A stretch of DNA of 64,000 bases from UM-FILTER-49-7 sp964599895 (GTDB taxonomy: Bacteria > Acidobacteriota > Holophagae > Thermotomaculales > Thermotomaculaceae). The DNA is taken from NCBI GenBank assembly GCA_964599895.1, contig CAZRHT010000004.1, positions 17,756 to 81,755 of the forward strand. The letters are read 5' to 3'. The notes below the pieces were generated by a model that was not told the DNA's origin, did no database searches, and was given only the letters and a program-made list of their open reading frames with translations. A program made the position numbers and the translations under genes. This document shows positions 23,963 through 33,644 of the stretch, piece by piece (the first letter of the stretch is position 1; every line of letters begins with the position of its first letter).

Positions 23963-26080
23963 ATGTCATCTCAATTGAACGAAAGCCAGCGGGAGGCAAT
24001 TGCCTGCACAAAAGGACCACTATTAGTGGTTGCCGGCGCGGGAAGCGGGAAAACAAAAGTTATTACCTGCAAAATCGCACATCTGATTCGCCAGGAATTT
24101 GTTCCAGAACACCACATCCTGGCAGTAACTTTCACAAACAAAGCCGCCGGAGAAATGAGACGCCGTGCAATGGGAATGCTGGATCGGGCCCATCTGGGTA
24201 CTACGATTTCTACTTTTCATTCTCTGTGCCTCAGGTTTTTGCGCAAGGAAGCAGTGATTCTGGGCTACAGCAGCGATTTCTCAGTGTGTGACTCTGCAGA
24301 CGCATTGTCGCTGATAAAGCGGATAATTTCTGAAAGTGGCAGGAAGAATCAGAAGGAATATGCTCCAAAAAAGATCCAGGCGCTCATATCTGCGATCAAG
24401 AATGATAGTGTCAGTGAACGGAAATTGGAGCAGGTCCCCGCCATTGACCAGATTCTCGACCAATACGACGGGAAACTTCGGGAGAATGAGCTGATGGATT
24501 TCGACGACCTCTTGTTGAATATGGTGACTATTTTTGAGCAGAATCCATCTGTGCTTTCCCACTATCAGTCGCAGTTTCCATACATCCTGGTGGATGAATT
24601 CCAGGATACCAATGCAACTCAATACCGCCTGATCCGTCTCCTTTCAGCCTCAGCGATTCATATCTGCGCTGTCGGGGACGAGGACCAGTCCATTTATGGC
24701 TGGCGCGGCGCCGATTTTGAAAATATTCTCAATTTTCCACAGGACTTTGAAGATTGCCGCGTAATCAAACTTGAAGAGAACTATCGCTCCACGCAACATA
24801 TTCTGGACATTGCAAATGCCGTCATTTCACACAATTCAATGAGAAACCCGAAAGTCTTGCATTCCGACATCCGTACGGATGGTGATTGCGCCCTGTATGA
24901 AGCACCGGCCCCACAGGAAGAAGGAAGATTTATTGCAAAGCAGGTTCAGGCACTGCTTCAACAGAAGATATCCCTGAACAATATTGCCGTGCTGTATCGG
25001 GCCAATTACCTGTCCCGAACACTGGAAGACGCATTTCGCCGGAGAAACATTCCATACCGGATTGTCGGGGGATACAAATTTTACGATCGAAAGGAAATTA
25101 AGGACATTCTTGGTTATCTGCGCGTCATTCGAAATCCATCGGACAACCTCTCATTTCAACGGATAATCAATGTTCCCAGGCGAAAAATCGGTCCCGCAAC
25201 GATTGAAAAACTTGAATCCATCCATTCTGTGTTCTTCAAGGCACTGGAGAATCTGCCGGATCATTTTCCAAGAAAAACGGAACTGGATGAGCTTCATAAT
25301 ATCATCGAAACTTTTCGAAATAGAGGAGATTTTGGCCCGGAATTTCTCCGGGACCTGATTGAAAGAATCGGCTATATCGAAATGCTCAAAGCAGAAGAAA
25401 ACTCATTGGAAGCGGAAACGCGTATGGAAAACCTTTCAGAACTTCTCACCGTTGTTGGCGATTATCTTGCGGCAGAAGAAAACCCCTCACTCAACGGTTT
25501 TCTGGACACTGTTTCTCTCCTCTCCGACACAGATGAGTTAGAGGATGACGACCGGGTAAATCTAATGACAATTCATTGTGCCAAGGGATTGGAATTTCAT
25601 TCCGTTTTCGTGTGCGGACTGGAGGAAGGGACATTTCCCAACCAGAGGACCATGGGCTCAAGTCGGGAACTGGAAGAAGAACGAAGGTTGATGTATGTGG
25701 CCATCACACGCGCAAAACATAATTTGTACCTATCTTTTTCAAGAGAGAGGGGGTGGAAATGGGAAATGAATCGCAAACAGATGTCCCGATTTGTGCGAGA
25801 GATACCCGTAGAGCTATTGACTATGAATCGTCCCGCCATCTCTGCTGCCCATTCCAGACTACTCAATGCAGCTCATTCCGGCGGCCCCTCGACATCAAAA
25901 TCCACAGAAAATAATGGCGACCTTTCCTTTTCAATCCACAAAGGCAGCACCGTTACGCATCATACCTACGGCGAGGGAACTGTGTTAAATGTTGTCAATG
26001 GCGACCGAATGGTGGTAAAATTCAAAAGAGCAGGAATCAAGGTTTTAAGCAGTAAAGCGATTCAGTTAAGAAAGGACTGA
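23963..26080 (+). CDS. pcrA: UvrD/PcrA-type DNA helicase
   Basis: A superfamily 1A helicase of 705 residues. Motif I AGAGSGKTKV, motif Ia FTNKAAGEM, motif II VDEFQDTN, motif III GDEDQSIYGWRGA, motif IV ENYRS, motif V TIHCAKGLEFHSVF and motif VI YVAITRAKHNLYLSFS are all present. The C-terminal 60 residues form a small domain with HHTYGEGTV, as in PcrA/UvrD. It unwinds DNA in repair and replication restart. The ATG at 23963 is best spaced from GGAG; an ATG at 23957 and a TTG at 23948 are alternatives. Confidence 0.93.
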   Translation: MSSQLNESQREAIACTKGPLLVVAGAGSGKTKVITCKIAHLIRQEFVPEHHILAVTFTNKAAGEMRRRAMGMLDRAHLGTTISTFHSLCLRFLRKEAVILGYSSDFSVCDSADALSLIKRIISESGRKNQKEYAPKKIQALISAIKNDSVSERKLEQVPAIDQILDQYDGKLRENELMDFDDLLLNMVTIFEQNPSVLSHYQSQFPYILVDEFQDTNATQYRLIRLLSASAIHICAVGDEDQSIYGWRGADFENILNFPQDFEDCRVIKLEENYRSTQHILDIANAVISHNSMRNPKVLHSDIRTDGDCALYEAPAPQEEGRFIAKQVQALLQQKISLNNIAVLYRANYLSRTLEDAFRRRNIPYRIVGGYKFYDRKEIKDILGYLRVIRNPSDNLSFQRIINVPRRKIGPATIEKLESIHSVFFKALENLPDHFPRKTELDELHNIIETFRNRGDFGPEFLRDLIERIGYIEMLKAEENSLEAETRMENLSELLTVVGDYLAAEENPSLNGFLDTVSLLSDTDELEDDDRVNLMTIHCAKGLEFHSVFVCGLEEGTFPNQRTMGSSRELEEERRLMYVAITRAKHNLYLSFSRERGWKWEMNRKQMSRFVREIPVELLTMNRPAISAAHSRLLNAAHSGGPSTSKSTENNGDLSFSIHKGSTVTHHTYGEGTVLNVVNGDRMVVKFKRAGIKVLSSKAIQLRKD

Positions 26081-26294
26081 TTTTCTTTTCCGGGATCGCC
26101 TCAAAGGCAAAGTGCCACATCTTGAATAGTTCCAGTGCCGTTCAAGAACTGCGTGCCTTTGATTCAGGGACCTGTTATCCATCGGGCATGGATCGGCGCA
26201 TTGTTGATCTTACAGAATCGGTTTCATGTCCGGTCCTTACAATGTCTATTTTGCGGGCACCGACAGAAGTTGAGAAAAAGTAATGGAGTTTTTA

Positions 26295-26924
26295 ATGGTT
26301 GAAGTTCAGACAATTCCAATGGGTCCCTTCCAAGTCAATTGTCACATCCTGATTGACAGAGGCGTCAATGAATTTGTGGTCATTGATGCCCCCATGATGT
26401 TCACTGTTTTCGATGAACTCTTGAACGCAGGTCTTCGCGCAAAATGGATTCTCCTGACCCATGCCCACATTGATCATATTGCCGCACTTCATCCTCTGAA
26501 GCAAAAACTTAACTGCCCCGTAGCGATGCATGAAAAAGATAGTTTTTTGCTGGGACATGTGACAGGCAATCCCTTCCAGCAAATGCTTCAAGCCAGCGTC
26601 CCACCGGATCCTGATGAATGGCTGACAGAAGATTCTCTTCCAAAACTGGGTTCACAGGGAATCAAGGTGATTCATACACCGGGACATACGCCGGGGAGTG
26701 TCAGCTTTTACCTGCCCGAAACAGGCGTTTTTACCGGAGACGCGCTGTTTCTGGAAAGTATCGGTAGAACTGACTTGCCTGGTGGCAATACGGATATCCT
26801 GATGGCATCCATCCGGGAAAAACTGTTTGAACTTCCTGATGGCACCATTGTTTTTCCAGGACACGGATCAGACACAACAATCGGCCATGAAAAGAAATTC
26901 AATCCATTTGTACAATATCCATAA
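26295..26924 (+). CDS. Metallo-beta-lactamase-fold hydrolase (YcbL/glyoxalase II type)
   Basis: A 209-residue enzyme with the dinuclear metal motif THAHIDH, a later TPGHTPGS His, the bridging Asp in FTGDALF and FPGHGSDT with the last His. GRTDLPGGN is typical of the YcbL/GloB branch, which hydrolyses thioesters such as S-lactoylglutathione or related persulfides. The ATG at 26295 has GGAG 7 bases before it; an ATG at 26283 has a weaker site. It stands 15 bases before a PilZ gene. Confidence 0.85.
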   Translation: MVEVQTIPMGPFQVNCHILIDRGVNEFVVIDAPMMFTVFDELLNAGLRAKWILLTHAHIDHIAALHPLKQKLNCPVAMHEKDSFLLGHVTGNPFQQMLQASVPPDPDEWLTEDSLPKLGSQGIKVIHTPGHTPGSVSFYLPETGVFTGDALFLESIGRTDLPGGNTDILMASIREKLFELPDGTIVFPGHGSDTTIGHEKKFNPFVQYP

Positions 26925-26939
26925 AGAAAGGGAGGGAGC

Positions 26940-27323
26940 ATGGTACAGGGAATTGAGAGAAGGAAATTTCCAAGAGCGTATTTCACAGTCAAGGATAATA
27001 TTACCGCAGTATTCGAACTTCCCGGACCCGAGAGATTCACCATGTCCACCAACATTCTCAGCATCAGTGAAGGGGGAATCAGCTTCATCGGTCAGAGGGA
27101 AGTCCTTGAAGGCTTAACATCTGAAGATGAAATCCTGCTGGTACGGCTTATTGAACCCGAAGAGCTCAGCTTTCTGCACAATGTCGTCATGCAGATCCGT
27201 CATACGATTGACGAGCCTGGAATGAAACACATTGTGTGTGGATGCCACTTTGTTAATATCAAGCGGGAACAGAGATATGGTCTATACCAATTTGTAGAGA
27301 AAATATTGGACGGCTCAAATTAG
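26940..27323 (+). CDS. PilZ domain protein with altered second motif
   Basis: A 127-residue PilZ protein. The first motif is RRKFPR at 7-12. The second reads SISEGG near 41-46, so the usual Asp/Asn of (D/N)xSxxG is Ser; c-di-GMP binding may be weakened. Beta-barrel strands and a C-terminal helix are otherwise normal. It overlaps the convergent response-regulator gene by 9 bases. Together with the 9.0 kb PilZ protein and the HD-GYP protein it suggests c-di-GMP signalling. Confidence 0.75.
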   Translation: MVQGIERRKFPRAYFTVKDNITAVFELPGPERFTMSTNILSISEGGISFIGQREVLEGLTSEDEILLVRLIEPEELSFLHNVVMQIRHTIDEPGMKHIVCGCHFVNIKREQRYGLYQFVEKILDGSN

Positions 27324-28070
27324 GCCAAAACGGGACAATTGCCCTCTCAGCATAGATGCGGTGAAGGGCTTCAGGATTAATCCGTCCACGACATTTTCGT
27401 GAATATGCTTAGGGTGCATTCCAGTCAAAAAGACAATGGGGAATTTCCTCAACCCCTCGGCCTCAAGTTCTTCAATAAACTGATACCCACTTTTCCCCGG
27501 CATCATGATATCCAGAAAGCAACATGAAACATGATTGTTCCGCACGAGGTCAAGGGCTACGTCCGCAGATCCGGCAGGCAACATTTCGAAGCCGAAGGAA
27601 GTAAGTAATCTGTCCATAATGTCCAAAACAAAGGACTCATCATCCACTACGAGCACACATCCACGTGAAGACTGACTTCGACGATCCGGATCCGCGGTAT
27701 ACAATTCGTTTGCCATTCGCCTTTGCACGTTTTCCCGAATCTGTTCATTTTCCTGCATCACTGCCCTGAATCGTTCGTAGCCGGGCAAACTGGGAGGAAT
27801 TCGCTCAGGGCCATCATGGGTATCCACAGCAAAATACAATCGGTTTCCTTCTTTACGAATCACCAGTTTCATATGGGGATACAACCGGTTGCCCAATCGA
27901 GCCGAAGCAACCCCCTCAGCCGGCGATTCTATTCCTTCTATTCTAAAAAGTTTCGAAAATTCGTCGACATCCAACATCGCTTTTACCAGATTGGCGACAG
28001 ATTCCGGAAGGTCCGAGTCAAGGTATGCCTCGTCAATAAAAATATCCAGCGCCTTCTTCAGAGACCTCAA
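27315..28070 (-). CDS. Response regulator with unusual N-terminal domain
   Basis: A 251-residue protein whose receiver domain is at the C terminus (about 137-251): acidic pocket VVDDE, phospho-acceptor Asp187 in CFLDIMMPGKSG, FLTGM and a conserved Lys in LKPF. The first 135 residues form an unrecognised domain with alternating charged strands (YPHMKLVIRKEGNRLYFAVD). There is no DNA-binding domain. It overlaps the REC-histidine kinase gene by 4 bases, so it is probably its partner. Confidence 0.75.
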   Translation of the reverse strand: MRSLKKALDIFIDEAYLDSDLPESVANLVKAMLDVDEFSKLFRIEGIESPAEGVASARLGNRLYPHMKLVIRKEGNRLYFAVDTHDGPERIPPSLPGYERFRAVMQENEQIRENVQRRMANELYTADPDRRSQSSRGCVLVVDDESFVLDIMDRLLTSFGFEMLPAGSADVALDLVRNNHVSCCFLDIMMPGKSGYQFIEELEAEGLRKFPIVFLTGMHPKHIHENVVDGLILKPFTASMLRGQLSRFGLI

Positions 28071-29332
28071 AGCTGATCCCTACCTATCGGCACATGAATG
28101 CGGACTACTGTGCCCATTCCCGGCCCGTCACTTGACACTACCATGCTGCCACCGACATTTCTTGCCATTTCCCTGCACACGGTTAATCCCATACCAAGGC
28201 CTCGGAGAGGGTGGCTGTGATAGTGTTCAATATCGACAAGTTGGGTTAGAGGATTATACACGTCATTGAGATATGTCGGATCAATCCCGATTCCGTTGTC
28301 CTTGATCTCAATTTCGACATCCTCTTTCACTCGTCTACATGAAATATTCACCTTTCCACCTGGAATATTGAAAATAATGGCGTTCTTAACTACATGATCA
28401 ACCATTTCAAGAAGATAGGACCCGTCCAGAGGTACCACCAGCCCCGGTTCACACTTAATTATTACTTTCAGTGATTTGTCCCGGATGTAGGGGTCACGGT
28501 CTTTCACCACCTTCTCCAGCACATCGGACACCAGCACTGAGTGACCGGAGCGCAATTTGAATTTCAACTGATTCAATCGACTTATCTCATTTATCAGCAG
28601 GGAAATGCGCTGGGAACCAGCCATGATTTTGTCCAGCATATCCGCTTCTTCTTCAGTGAAACGATCTCCCGCCTGAATTCTCAGACATTCCGCATATCCT
28701 GTTACGGCCGTAAGCGGGGTTTTTACTTCATGAGATAACAAATCAGTAAAATCGGCCCGGAGCTGATTTAACCGCTTTAATCTCCTTTTTGCCGTCTTTG
28801 TCTCCCGATATAGATGTCGAATCACTCCAGTCTGCTTTTCCAGCTTCTGGTTTACCCGTGTCAACTCTATGACTTGCTCTTCAAGTTGGTGAACAATTTC
28901 AACTGTTACCCGTTTCAGAGAAGATGCGCGGCTTCCGTCCCGGGATCGTCTGGATGCAACATCTCGGTGAAGGTGGTGATCCAGGATTTCGGTCAATGCT
29001 TTTTTCTCAATGGGTTTTGGTAAGAAATCGTCACACCAGCTCAGAACTTTTCCCCTCGTGTCCATTGCTACGTCAGAAGTCATACCCACAATTTTTGTAT
29101 CTTTCAGCCCGGGGATATTCTTCAGTCTCACGGAAGCTGCGTATCCACTGAGATAAGGCAATACAATGTCCATAAAAATCAAATCCGGTACCAACTCAAT
29201 CGCAGCCTTGATACCGGAGATTCCATCTGAAGCCTCATGAATCTGCACAGGGTCCTTAATCAATTCACGCAACCTTTTGCTCAGTTGCGTCCGCATTGCA
29301 TCTGAGTCATCAATAATAAGAATCTTCTTCAA
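28067..29332 (-). CDS. Hybrid receiver-histidine kinase
   Basis: A 421-residue soluble protein. The receiver domain is N-terminal (1-120, phospho-acceptor Asp55 in LIFMDIVLP). A coiled coil follows (about 145-195), then a HisKA domain with His201 in LLSHEVKTPLTAV, and a HATPase with N box VVKNAI, G1 DNGIGI and G2 GLGMGL. No membrane segment is present, so input arrives through the receiver or the coiled coil. It overlaps tsaE by 23 bases and the response regulator by 4 bases. Confidence 0.88.
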   Translation of the reverse strand: MKKILIIDDSDAMRTQLSKRLRELIKDPVQIHEASDGISGIKAAIELVPDLIFMDIVLPYLSGYAASVRLKNIPGLKDTKIVGMTSDVAMDTRGKVLSWCDDFLPKPIEKKALTEILDHHLHRDVASRRSRDGSRASSLKRVTVEIVHQLEEQVIELTRVNQKLEKQTGVIRHLYRETKTAKRRLKRLNQLRADFTDLLSHEVKTPLTAVTGYAECLRIQAGDRFTEEEADMLDKIMAGSQRISLLINEISRLNQLKFKLRSGHSVLVSDVLEKVVKDRDPYIRDKSLKVIIKCEPGLVVPLDGSYLLEMVDHVVKNAIIFNIPGGKVNISCRRVKEDVEIEIKDNGIGIDPTYLNDVYNPLTQLVDIEHYHSHPLRGLGMGLTVCREMARNVGGSMVVSSDGPGMGTVVRIHVPIGRDQL

Positions 29333-29747
29333 TCACAATCTCCCGTAGTTCTTCGCCCAGAACAGTGAATCGTCCAATAAAGAGCTTGCCCTGAACCATA
29401 TCCCTTAACTGGTCCAGAAAGCGGTCTCCCCATTCTATTACAACAATGGCATTCCCGTTCAATGCATCATCCAGTTCCTCAAAAAAAATATCCCCACCAT
29501 CCGGAATCCGATAAAAATCCACATGCACCAATGCAGGTGTTCCGGGATAAATGTTCATCAGCGTAAAAGTTGGACTTGAAACAACGTTTGGATCCATGCC
29601 CATGGACATGGCAAGGCCCCGTGTAAAGGTCGTTTTTCCGGCACCGAGGTCTCCTGTCAAGACCAGAACATCTCCCGGAGAAAGTTCTTTACTCACCTGA
29701 CAGGCAAAGGATTCTGTTTCGGTGGCACTTCCTGTTTCAATAATCAT
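29310..29747 (-). CDS. tsaE: tRNA threonylcarbamoyladenosine protein TsaE
   Basis: A 145-residue P-loop ATPase with Walker A GDLGAGKTTFTRG, SSPTFTLMNIY and VHVDFYR, followed by IEWGDR, all TsaE signatures. It supports the TsaB-TsaD complex in making t6A37 in tRNA. It overlaps nnrDE by 4 bases, the common tsaE-nnrD neighbourhood. The 23-base overlap with the next kinase gene suggests tight coupling. Confidence 0.93.
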   Translation of the reverse strand: MIIETGSATETESFACQVSKELSPGDVLVLTGDLGAGKTTFTRGLAMSMGMDPNVVSSPTFTLMNIYPGTPALVHVDFYRIPDGGDIFFEELDDALNGNAIVVIEWGDRFLDQLRDMVQGKLFIGRFTVLGEELREIVIEEDSYY

Positions 29748-31285
29748 TTGACCTTTTCCAGAATTTTCCTCAGAGCTGCCGGTATTGCATCCAGAATTGA
29801 CGACGCGATTACACCTCGCATAGTTAGCACCTTTCCGGCAAGTTCCCCCGCCAGGCCGTGAACATAAACAGCACAGATTGCTGCATTGATCGGAGACATT
29901 CCCTGCCCCAGGAACGAAGCAATAATGCCGGATAACACATCTCCGCTTCCAGCCGTCGCCAGCCCGGCGTTGCCTGTGGGATTTACATAAGCTTTCCCGT
30001 CCGGCGTTCCAATCACCGTTCGATGCCCCTTCAGTACAGTAACTGCTTCTGTCCGAATTGCGGTCTGAAGCGCAAAATCAACTCTGTCCCGCTGAACCTG
30101 AGAAACTGTTGTTCCATGCAACGCCGCCATTTCCCCCGGATGAGGTGTCAAGACTGCCGGACGACCGTCCAGCATCCCGGCAAGCTCGTCCAGCTTGAAC
30201 ATTCTAAAAACGTCCGCGTCCAACACTGAGGATATTCGGGAACTCGAAAGTAGTGCTTTCATCGCCGCATGGGAATATTTTGAAGTCCCGAAACCCGGGC
30301 CGGCCAGCAAAACGTCCTTACCCTCCGTCACTTCAGAAAGAATAGCTGGGGAGTAGGGCTCATCTGTAAGAGAAAACATCAGTTCAGGCGCCATCGGCCC
30401 CGCAATTTGATAATTTTCACGGTGGATATGAACGGTTGCAAGCCCCGCCCCGCTTCGCAGGGCCGCTCTGCCCGCCATAACGCAAGCACCCAGCCTACCT
30501 GCGGCCCCTCCTGCAAGCAGCACATGACCGAACTTGCCTTTGTGCCCGTCCGGTTGCAAATCCGGCAAACGGGAAGCAACGTCACCTTCATCCAGCAGAA
30601 AAAACTCCGCCCCAACTGATTCAAAAACATCTTCCGGGATGCTTATATCATCCAGGACAATTTCTCCACAGTTCAGGCAGGACGGCGAAAGTACATGACA
30701 ACGTTTCAATTTTCCAAAGGTTACTGTCAAATTCGCACGCACGGCCTCTCCCGGTGGTACGCCAACATCACTGTCTAAACCAGATGGGACATCAACGGAA
30801 AAAATAAATCCTCCGCATTCATTCAAAACAGAAATTGCATCTTCATAAATTCCCCTCGGGGAACTGTTCAGGCCTGTACCCAGCATCGCATCCACAACCA
30901 GATCTGCTCCACGAATTTCCGCCTCTGATTCCGAAGACAGCCTGCCCATCTCATTCACAAGGCGTATTTTGTAGTTTTTCAGCAGGTCACGCTGGTAGGA
31001 AGCATCAATTGACATCTTGTCCATATCCCCCAACACAATGACAGACACTGACACTGTCCTGGAAGCGAGCTGGCGGGCAATTGCCATGCCATCGCCACCA
31101 TTGTTTCCAAGTCCTGCCAGAACGACGACCTGCATTTTCCGTAAGCCCGGACCAAAACGCTCAAACAGTTGCCGAACGCAGGCAGCGCTGGCATGTTCCA
31201 TCAATAAGAATCCATTACCATTTAAGCGTTCGATACTTTTTAAGTCCGCCTCTCTCATCTGTTCTGACGTGAATACAGTATCCAT
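29744..31285 (-). CDS. nnrDE: Bifunctional NAD(P)H-hydrate epimerase and dehydratase
   Basis: A 513-residue fusion. The N-terminal epimerase (about 1-210) has VVLAGLGNNGGDGMAIAR and VDAMLGTGL. The C-terminal ADP-dependent dehydratase (about 220-513) has GHKGKFGHVLLAGG, LTPHPGEMA, and NPTGNAGLATAGSGDVLSG, where the Asp is catalytic. Together they repair damaged NADH and NADPH hydrates. The ATG at 31285 is fixed by GGAGGG 4 bases upstream; a TTG four codons earlier overlaps that site. Confidence 0.93.
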   Translation of the reverse strand: MDTVFTSEQMREADLKSIERLNGNGFLLMEHASAACVRQLFERFGPGLRKMQVVVLAGLGNNGGDGMAIARQLASRTVSVSVIVLGDMDKMSIDASYQRDLLKNYKIRLVNEMGRLSSESEAEIRGADLVVDAMLGTGLNSSPRGIYEDAISVLNECGGFIFSVDVPSGLDSDVGVPPGEAVRANLTVTFGKLKRCHVLSPSCLNCGEIVLDDISIPEDVFESVGAEFFLLDEGDVASRLPDLQPDGHKGKFGHVLLAGGAAGRLGACVMAGRAALRSGAGLATVHIHRENYQIAGPMAPELMFSLTDEPYSPAILSEVTEGKDVLLAGPGFGTSKYSHAAMKALLSSSRISSVLDADVFRMFKLDELAGMLDGRPAVLTPHPGEMAALHGTTVSQVQRDRVDFALQTAIRTEAVTVLKGHRTVIGTPDGKAYVNPTGNAGLATAGSGDVLSGIIASFLGQGMSPINAAICAVYVHGLAGELAGKVLTMRGVIASSILDAIPAALRKILEKVK

Positions 31286-31347
31286 TATGCCCTCCAATTC
31301 GGGAGTCCTAAAGTCTTGTCTGCAAAAGCAAACGAAACGGGTTTTTT

Positions 31348-32634
31348 CTACTGAGAAATTGTGAAAGGAATTGTAATGCGAAAAATCGTCCCCTCTGGAG
31401 AAGTCTGAAAATCGACGTGTCCATTCTGAGCTTCAATATATTCTTTTGAAACTGCCGCGCCAATTCCATTTCCGGTTTCCTTTCCCTTGCTGACAAAGGG
31501 AATGAAAATTTCATCCACAAGATCATCAGGGATTCCCCGTCCATTATCCGCAATTTCCAGCACAAGGGTTTCTTTCACTGATTTAAGAGAGATCCTTACT
31601 TCAGGGTTTGGAATGTCTGCGCCTTCCACCTCTTCAAAAGCATTTTGAATCAAGTGTTTCACTGCAGTGATAATCCTCACCAATTCTACATGGATACTCT
31701 TTTGAGAAATCCCCTCGTCCATAGAAATTTCAAACTTAACACCTTCCACTGCCGCTTTGGCCTGATACTCTGTTTTTAAACCATTGTACAGATCTTTGAC
31801 CCTTACATTTTCTTTCAGTGTAGACTTGCTTCCCCGGACGAAATCCAGCAGATCCTGGATCATCAGAGTAACATCACTCATGCCATTGTCCATTTTCCGT
31901 ATCAGTTCTTTTCGCTTGTTATCGTCTTTTGCTTCCCGCAGAAGATACTGATAAATCTTGATACTGGACAACCCGTTCTTGATGTCATGAAGAACCTTCG
32001 CAAATAAAACCCCGAGCGCTTCCAGTTTGGTCTTCCTCTCAACCGCTTTTTCCGTGTTGATCAGGTCCGAATAGATTTTCTCAATTCCTGAAATAATCTG
32101 GGTAAATCCATGAATTGGAATATGGTGACCACTAATTTTCTTTTTCTTCTGCTTATTCCCGGTGTATCCCTTAACCCATCCCTCCAGTTTTCTCACGCTT
32201 CGATAAACAAAGAAATAAAAGAGCAGGCTGAACCACATCACGACAAGACAGAATAGAATAGAGATCAAAACCTGAAATCGGTATGATTTGTTAATGCGGC
32301 TGAATGCACCATCATTCGCAAAATAGATCGCCTGGCCATTGAAGACTGCAAGGATTCCCGCCCCATTGGCAATGATTCTGTCTTCCCTATTTGTCGCATC
32401 CATTTTTGGCAGGATACCCCATTGGGCCTCTATGTGCCCATCCTTCAGTGTACCGATTCCCAGAACATCCTCAGGCATACTCCCTCCATGCATCTGGGTA
32501 ATCACTGAGGTAAGTACACTTGTATACTGCATGCGGAACTTGTGAAGCTCATAAATCTGCAACATCAGAAAAAACATTGCCGCAAGCAGAATGGAGATGT
32601 AAAAATTCTTCGCAGAAAAATGTCTATTTAGCAT
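31348..32634 (-). CDS. Membrane sensor histidine kinase, NtrB-like
   Basis: A 428-residue kinase with two membrane segments (11-28 and 120-143) around a small periplasmic domain. A basic juxtamembrane patch KQKKKK is at 161-166. The H box is VLHDIKNGLSSI (His216); the ATPase has HLIQNAFEEV, DNGRGIP and GNGIGAAV. HDIKN-type kinases often pair with NtrC-family sigma-54 activators, but no such regulator is next to it. It is separated from nnrDE by about 60 bases. Confidence 0.88.
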   Translation of the reverse strand: MLNRHFSAKNFYISILLAAMFFLMLQIYELHKFRMQYTSVLTSVITQMHGGSMPEDVLGIGTLKDGHIEAQWGILPKMDATNREDRIIANGAGILAVFNGQAIYFANDGAFSRINKSYRFQVLISILFCLVVMWFSLLFYFFVYRSVRKLEGWVKGYTGNKQKKKKISGHHIPIHGFTQIISGIEKIYSDLINTEKAVERKTKLEALGVLFAKVLHDIKNGLSSIKIYQYLLREAKDDNKRKELIRKMDNGMSDVTLMIQDLLDFVRGSKSTLKENVRVKDLYNGLKTEYQAKAAVEGVKFEISMDEGISQKSIHVELVRIITAVKHLIQNAFEEVEGADIPNPEVRISLKSVKETLVLEIADNGRGIPDDLVDEIFIPFVSKGKETGNGIGAAVSKEYIEAQNGHVDFQTSPEGTIFRITIPFTISQ

Positions 32635-32669
32635 TTCAACAATATTCTACTACTGTTAAGTGACATGAT

Positions 32670-33644
32670 TCAAGAAAAACCCTTATCATTCTTCAAGCTT
32701 TCAGATAAAGCCATGCCCGTAAGACTATCTGTAGCCTCTGAAACGAGGCGTTGCATCAACTCCAAAACAGTGGGAATATCATGAATCATTCCGACGGCCT
32801 CACCCGCCTCCGCCTCACCCGTATCAACTTCGCCATCAAAAATGGCCCGCTTTGCTGCAGCTTCCCCCAATTCCGCCTCAAGCTCCAGGGCCGTTGCACA
32901 GCGGGACTCCAGCTCAAGTAGTTTTTCTGTCAGCGAATTCTGAACTAAACGAACGGGAATCAATGATTTCAACATCAACCGTGTAGCGGCATCCCCCGAG
33001 GTAACCAGCAGTTGTTTATAGGCATCTGAAGCAGAAGATTCCACTGTCGCAGCAAATCGAGTTCCGATCTGAACACCTTCTGCGCCTAGAGCAAAAGCGG
33101 CCGCAATACCCCGTCCATCGGCAATCCCCCCCGCTGCAATCAGGGGAATGTCCACTCGATCCCTGGCTTGCGGGACCAGCACAAAAGTCGTCAGTTCTTC
33201 CCTTCCATTGTGTCCGCCAGCTTCAAATCCTTCCACAACGACCGCGTCCACACCTGCATCCTGACATTTCCTTGCAAGCGTTGGAGAGGACGCCACGTGG
33301 ACAACAGTGCAACCGGCTTCTTTCAATTTATGTGTGAACCGCTTTGGAGAACCGGCAGACATGAAAAATATGGAAATTTTTTCCTCGATTGCCAATTCTA
33401 CCTGTTCCTCCGCATATTTAGAAAAAATGGGGATGTTCACTCCGAATGGACGCGTTGTCAATCTGGTAGCCTTTCTGATATGCTGGCGTAGCAATTCCGG
33501 TTTCATGGAACCGGCTCCAATCAGGCCCAAACCTCCTGCATTTGAAACTGCCGCAGCCAGCTTTGCGCCGGAAACCCACACCATGCCCCCCTGGACAATG
33601 GGAAATCGAACGCCAAACAACTCACACACTCTATTCTTCATCAT
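32670..33644 (-). CDS. Nitronate monooxygenase / FabK-like FMN protein
   Basis: A 324-residue TIM-barrel flavoprotein of the 2-nitropropane dioxygenase superfamily. FPIVQGGMVWVSGAKLAAAVSNAGGLGLIG, VVEGFEAGGHNG, IPLIAAGGIADGRGIAAAFALGAEGVQIGTRF are characteristic. Both nitronate monooxygenases and FabK enoyl-ACP reductases share these; the ELTTFVLVPQ segment leans to FabK, which would place it in fatty acid synthesis. It overlaps the SPL-like gene by 14 bases. The exact reaction is not decided. Confidence 0.75.
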   Translation of the reverse strand: MMKNRVCELFGVRFPIVQGGMVWVSGAKLAAAVSNAGGLGLIGAGSMKPELLRQHIRKATRLTTRPFGVNIPIFSKYAEEQVELAIEEKISIFFMSAGSPKRFTHKLKEAGCTVVHVASSPTLARKCQDAGVDAVVVEGFEAGGHNGREELTTFVLVPQARDRVDIPLIAAGGIADGRGIAAAFALGAEGVQIGTRFAATVESSASDAYKQLLVTSGDAATRLMLKSLIPVRLVQNSLTEKLLELESRCATALELEAELGEAAAKRAIFDGEVDTGEAEAGEAVGMIHDIPTVLELMQRLVSEATDSLTGMALSESLKNDKGFS

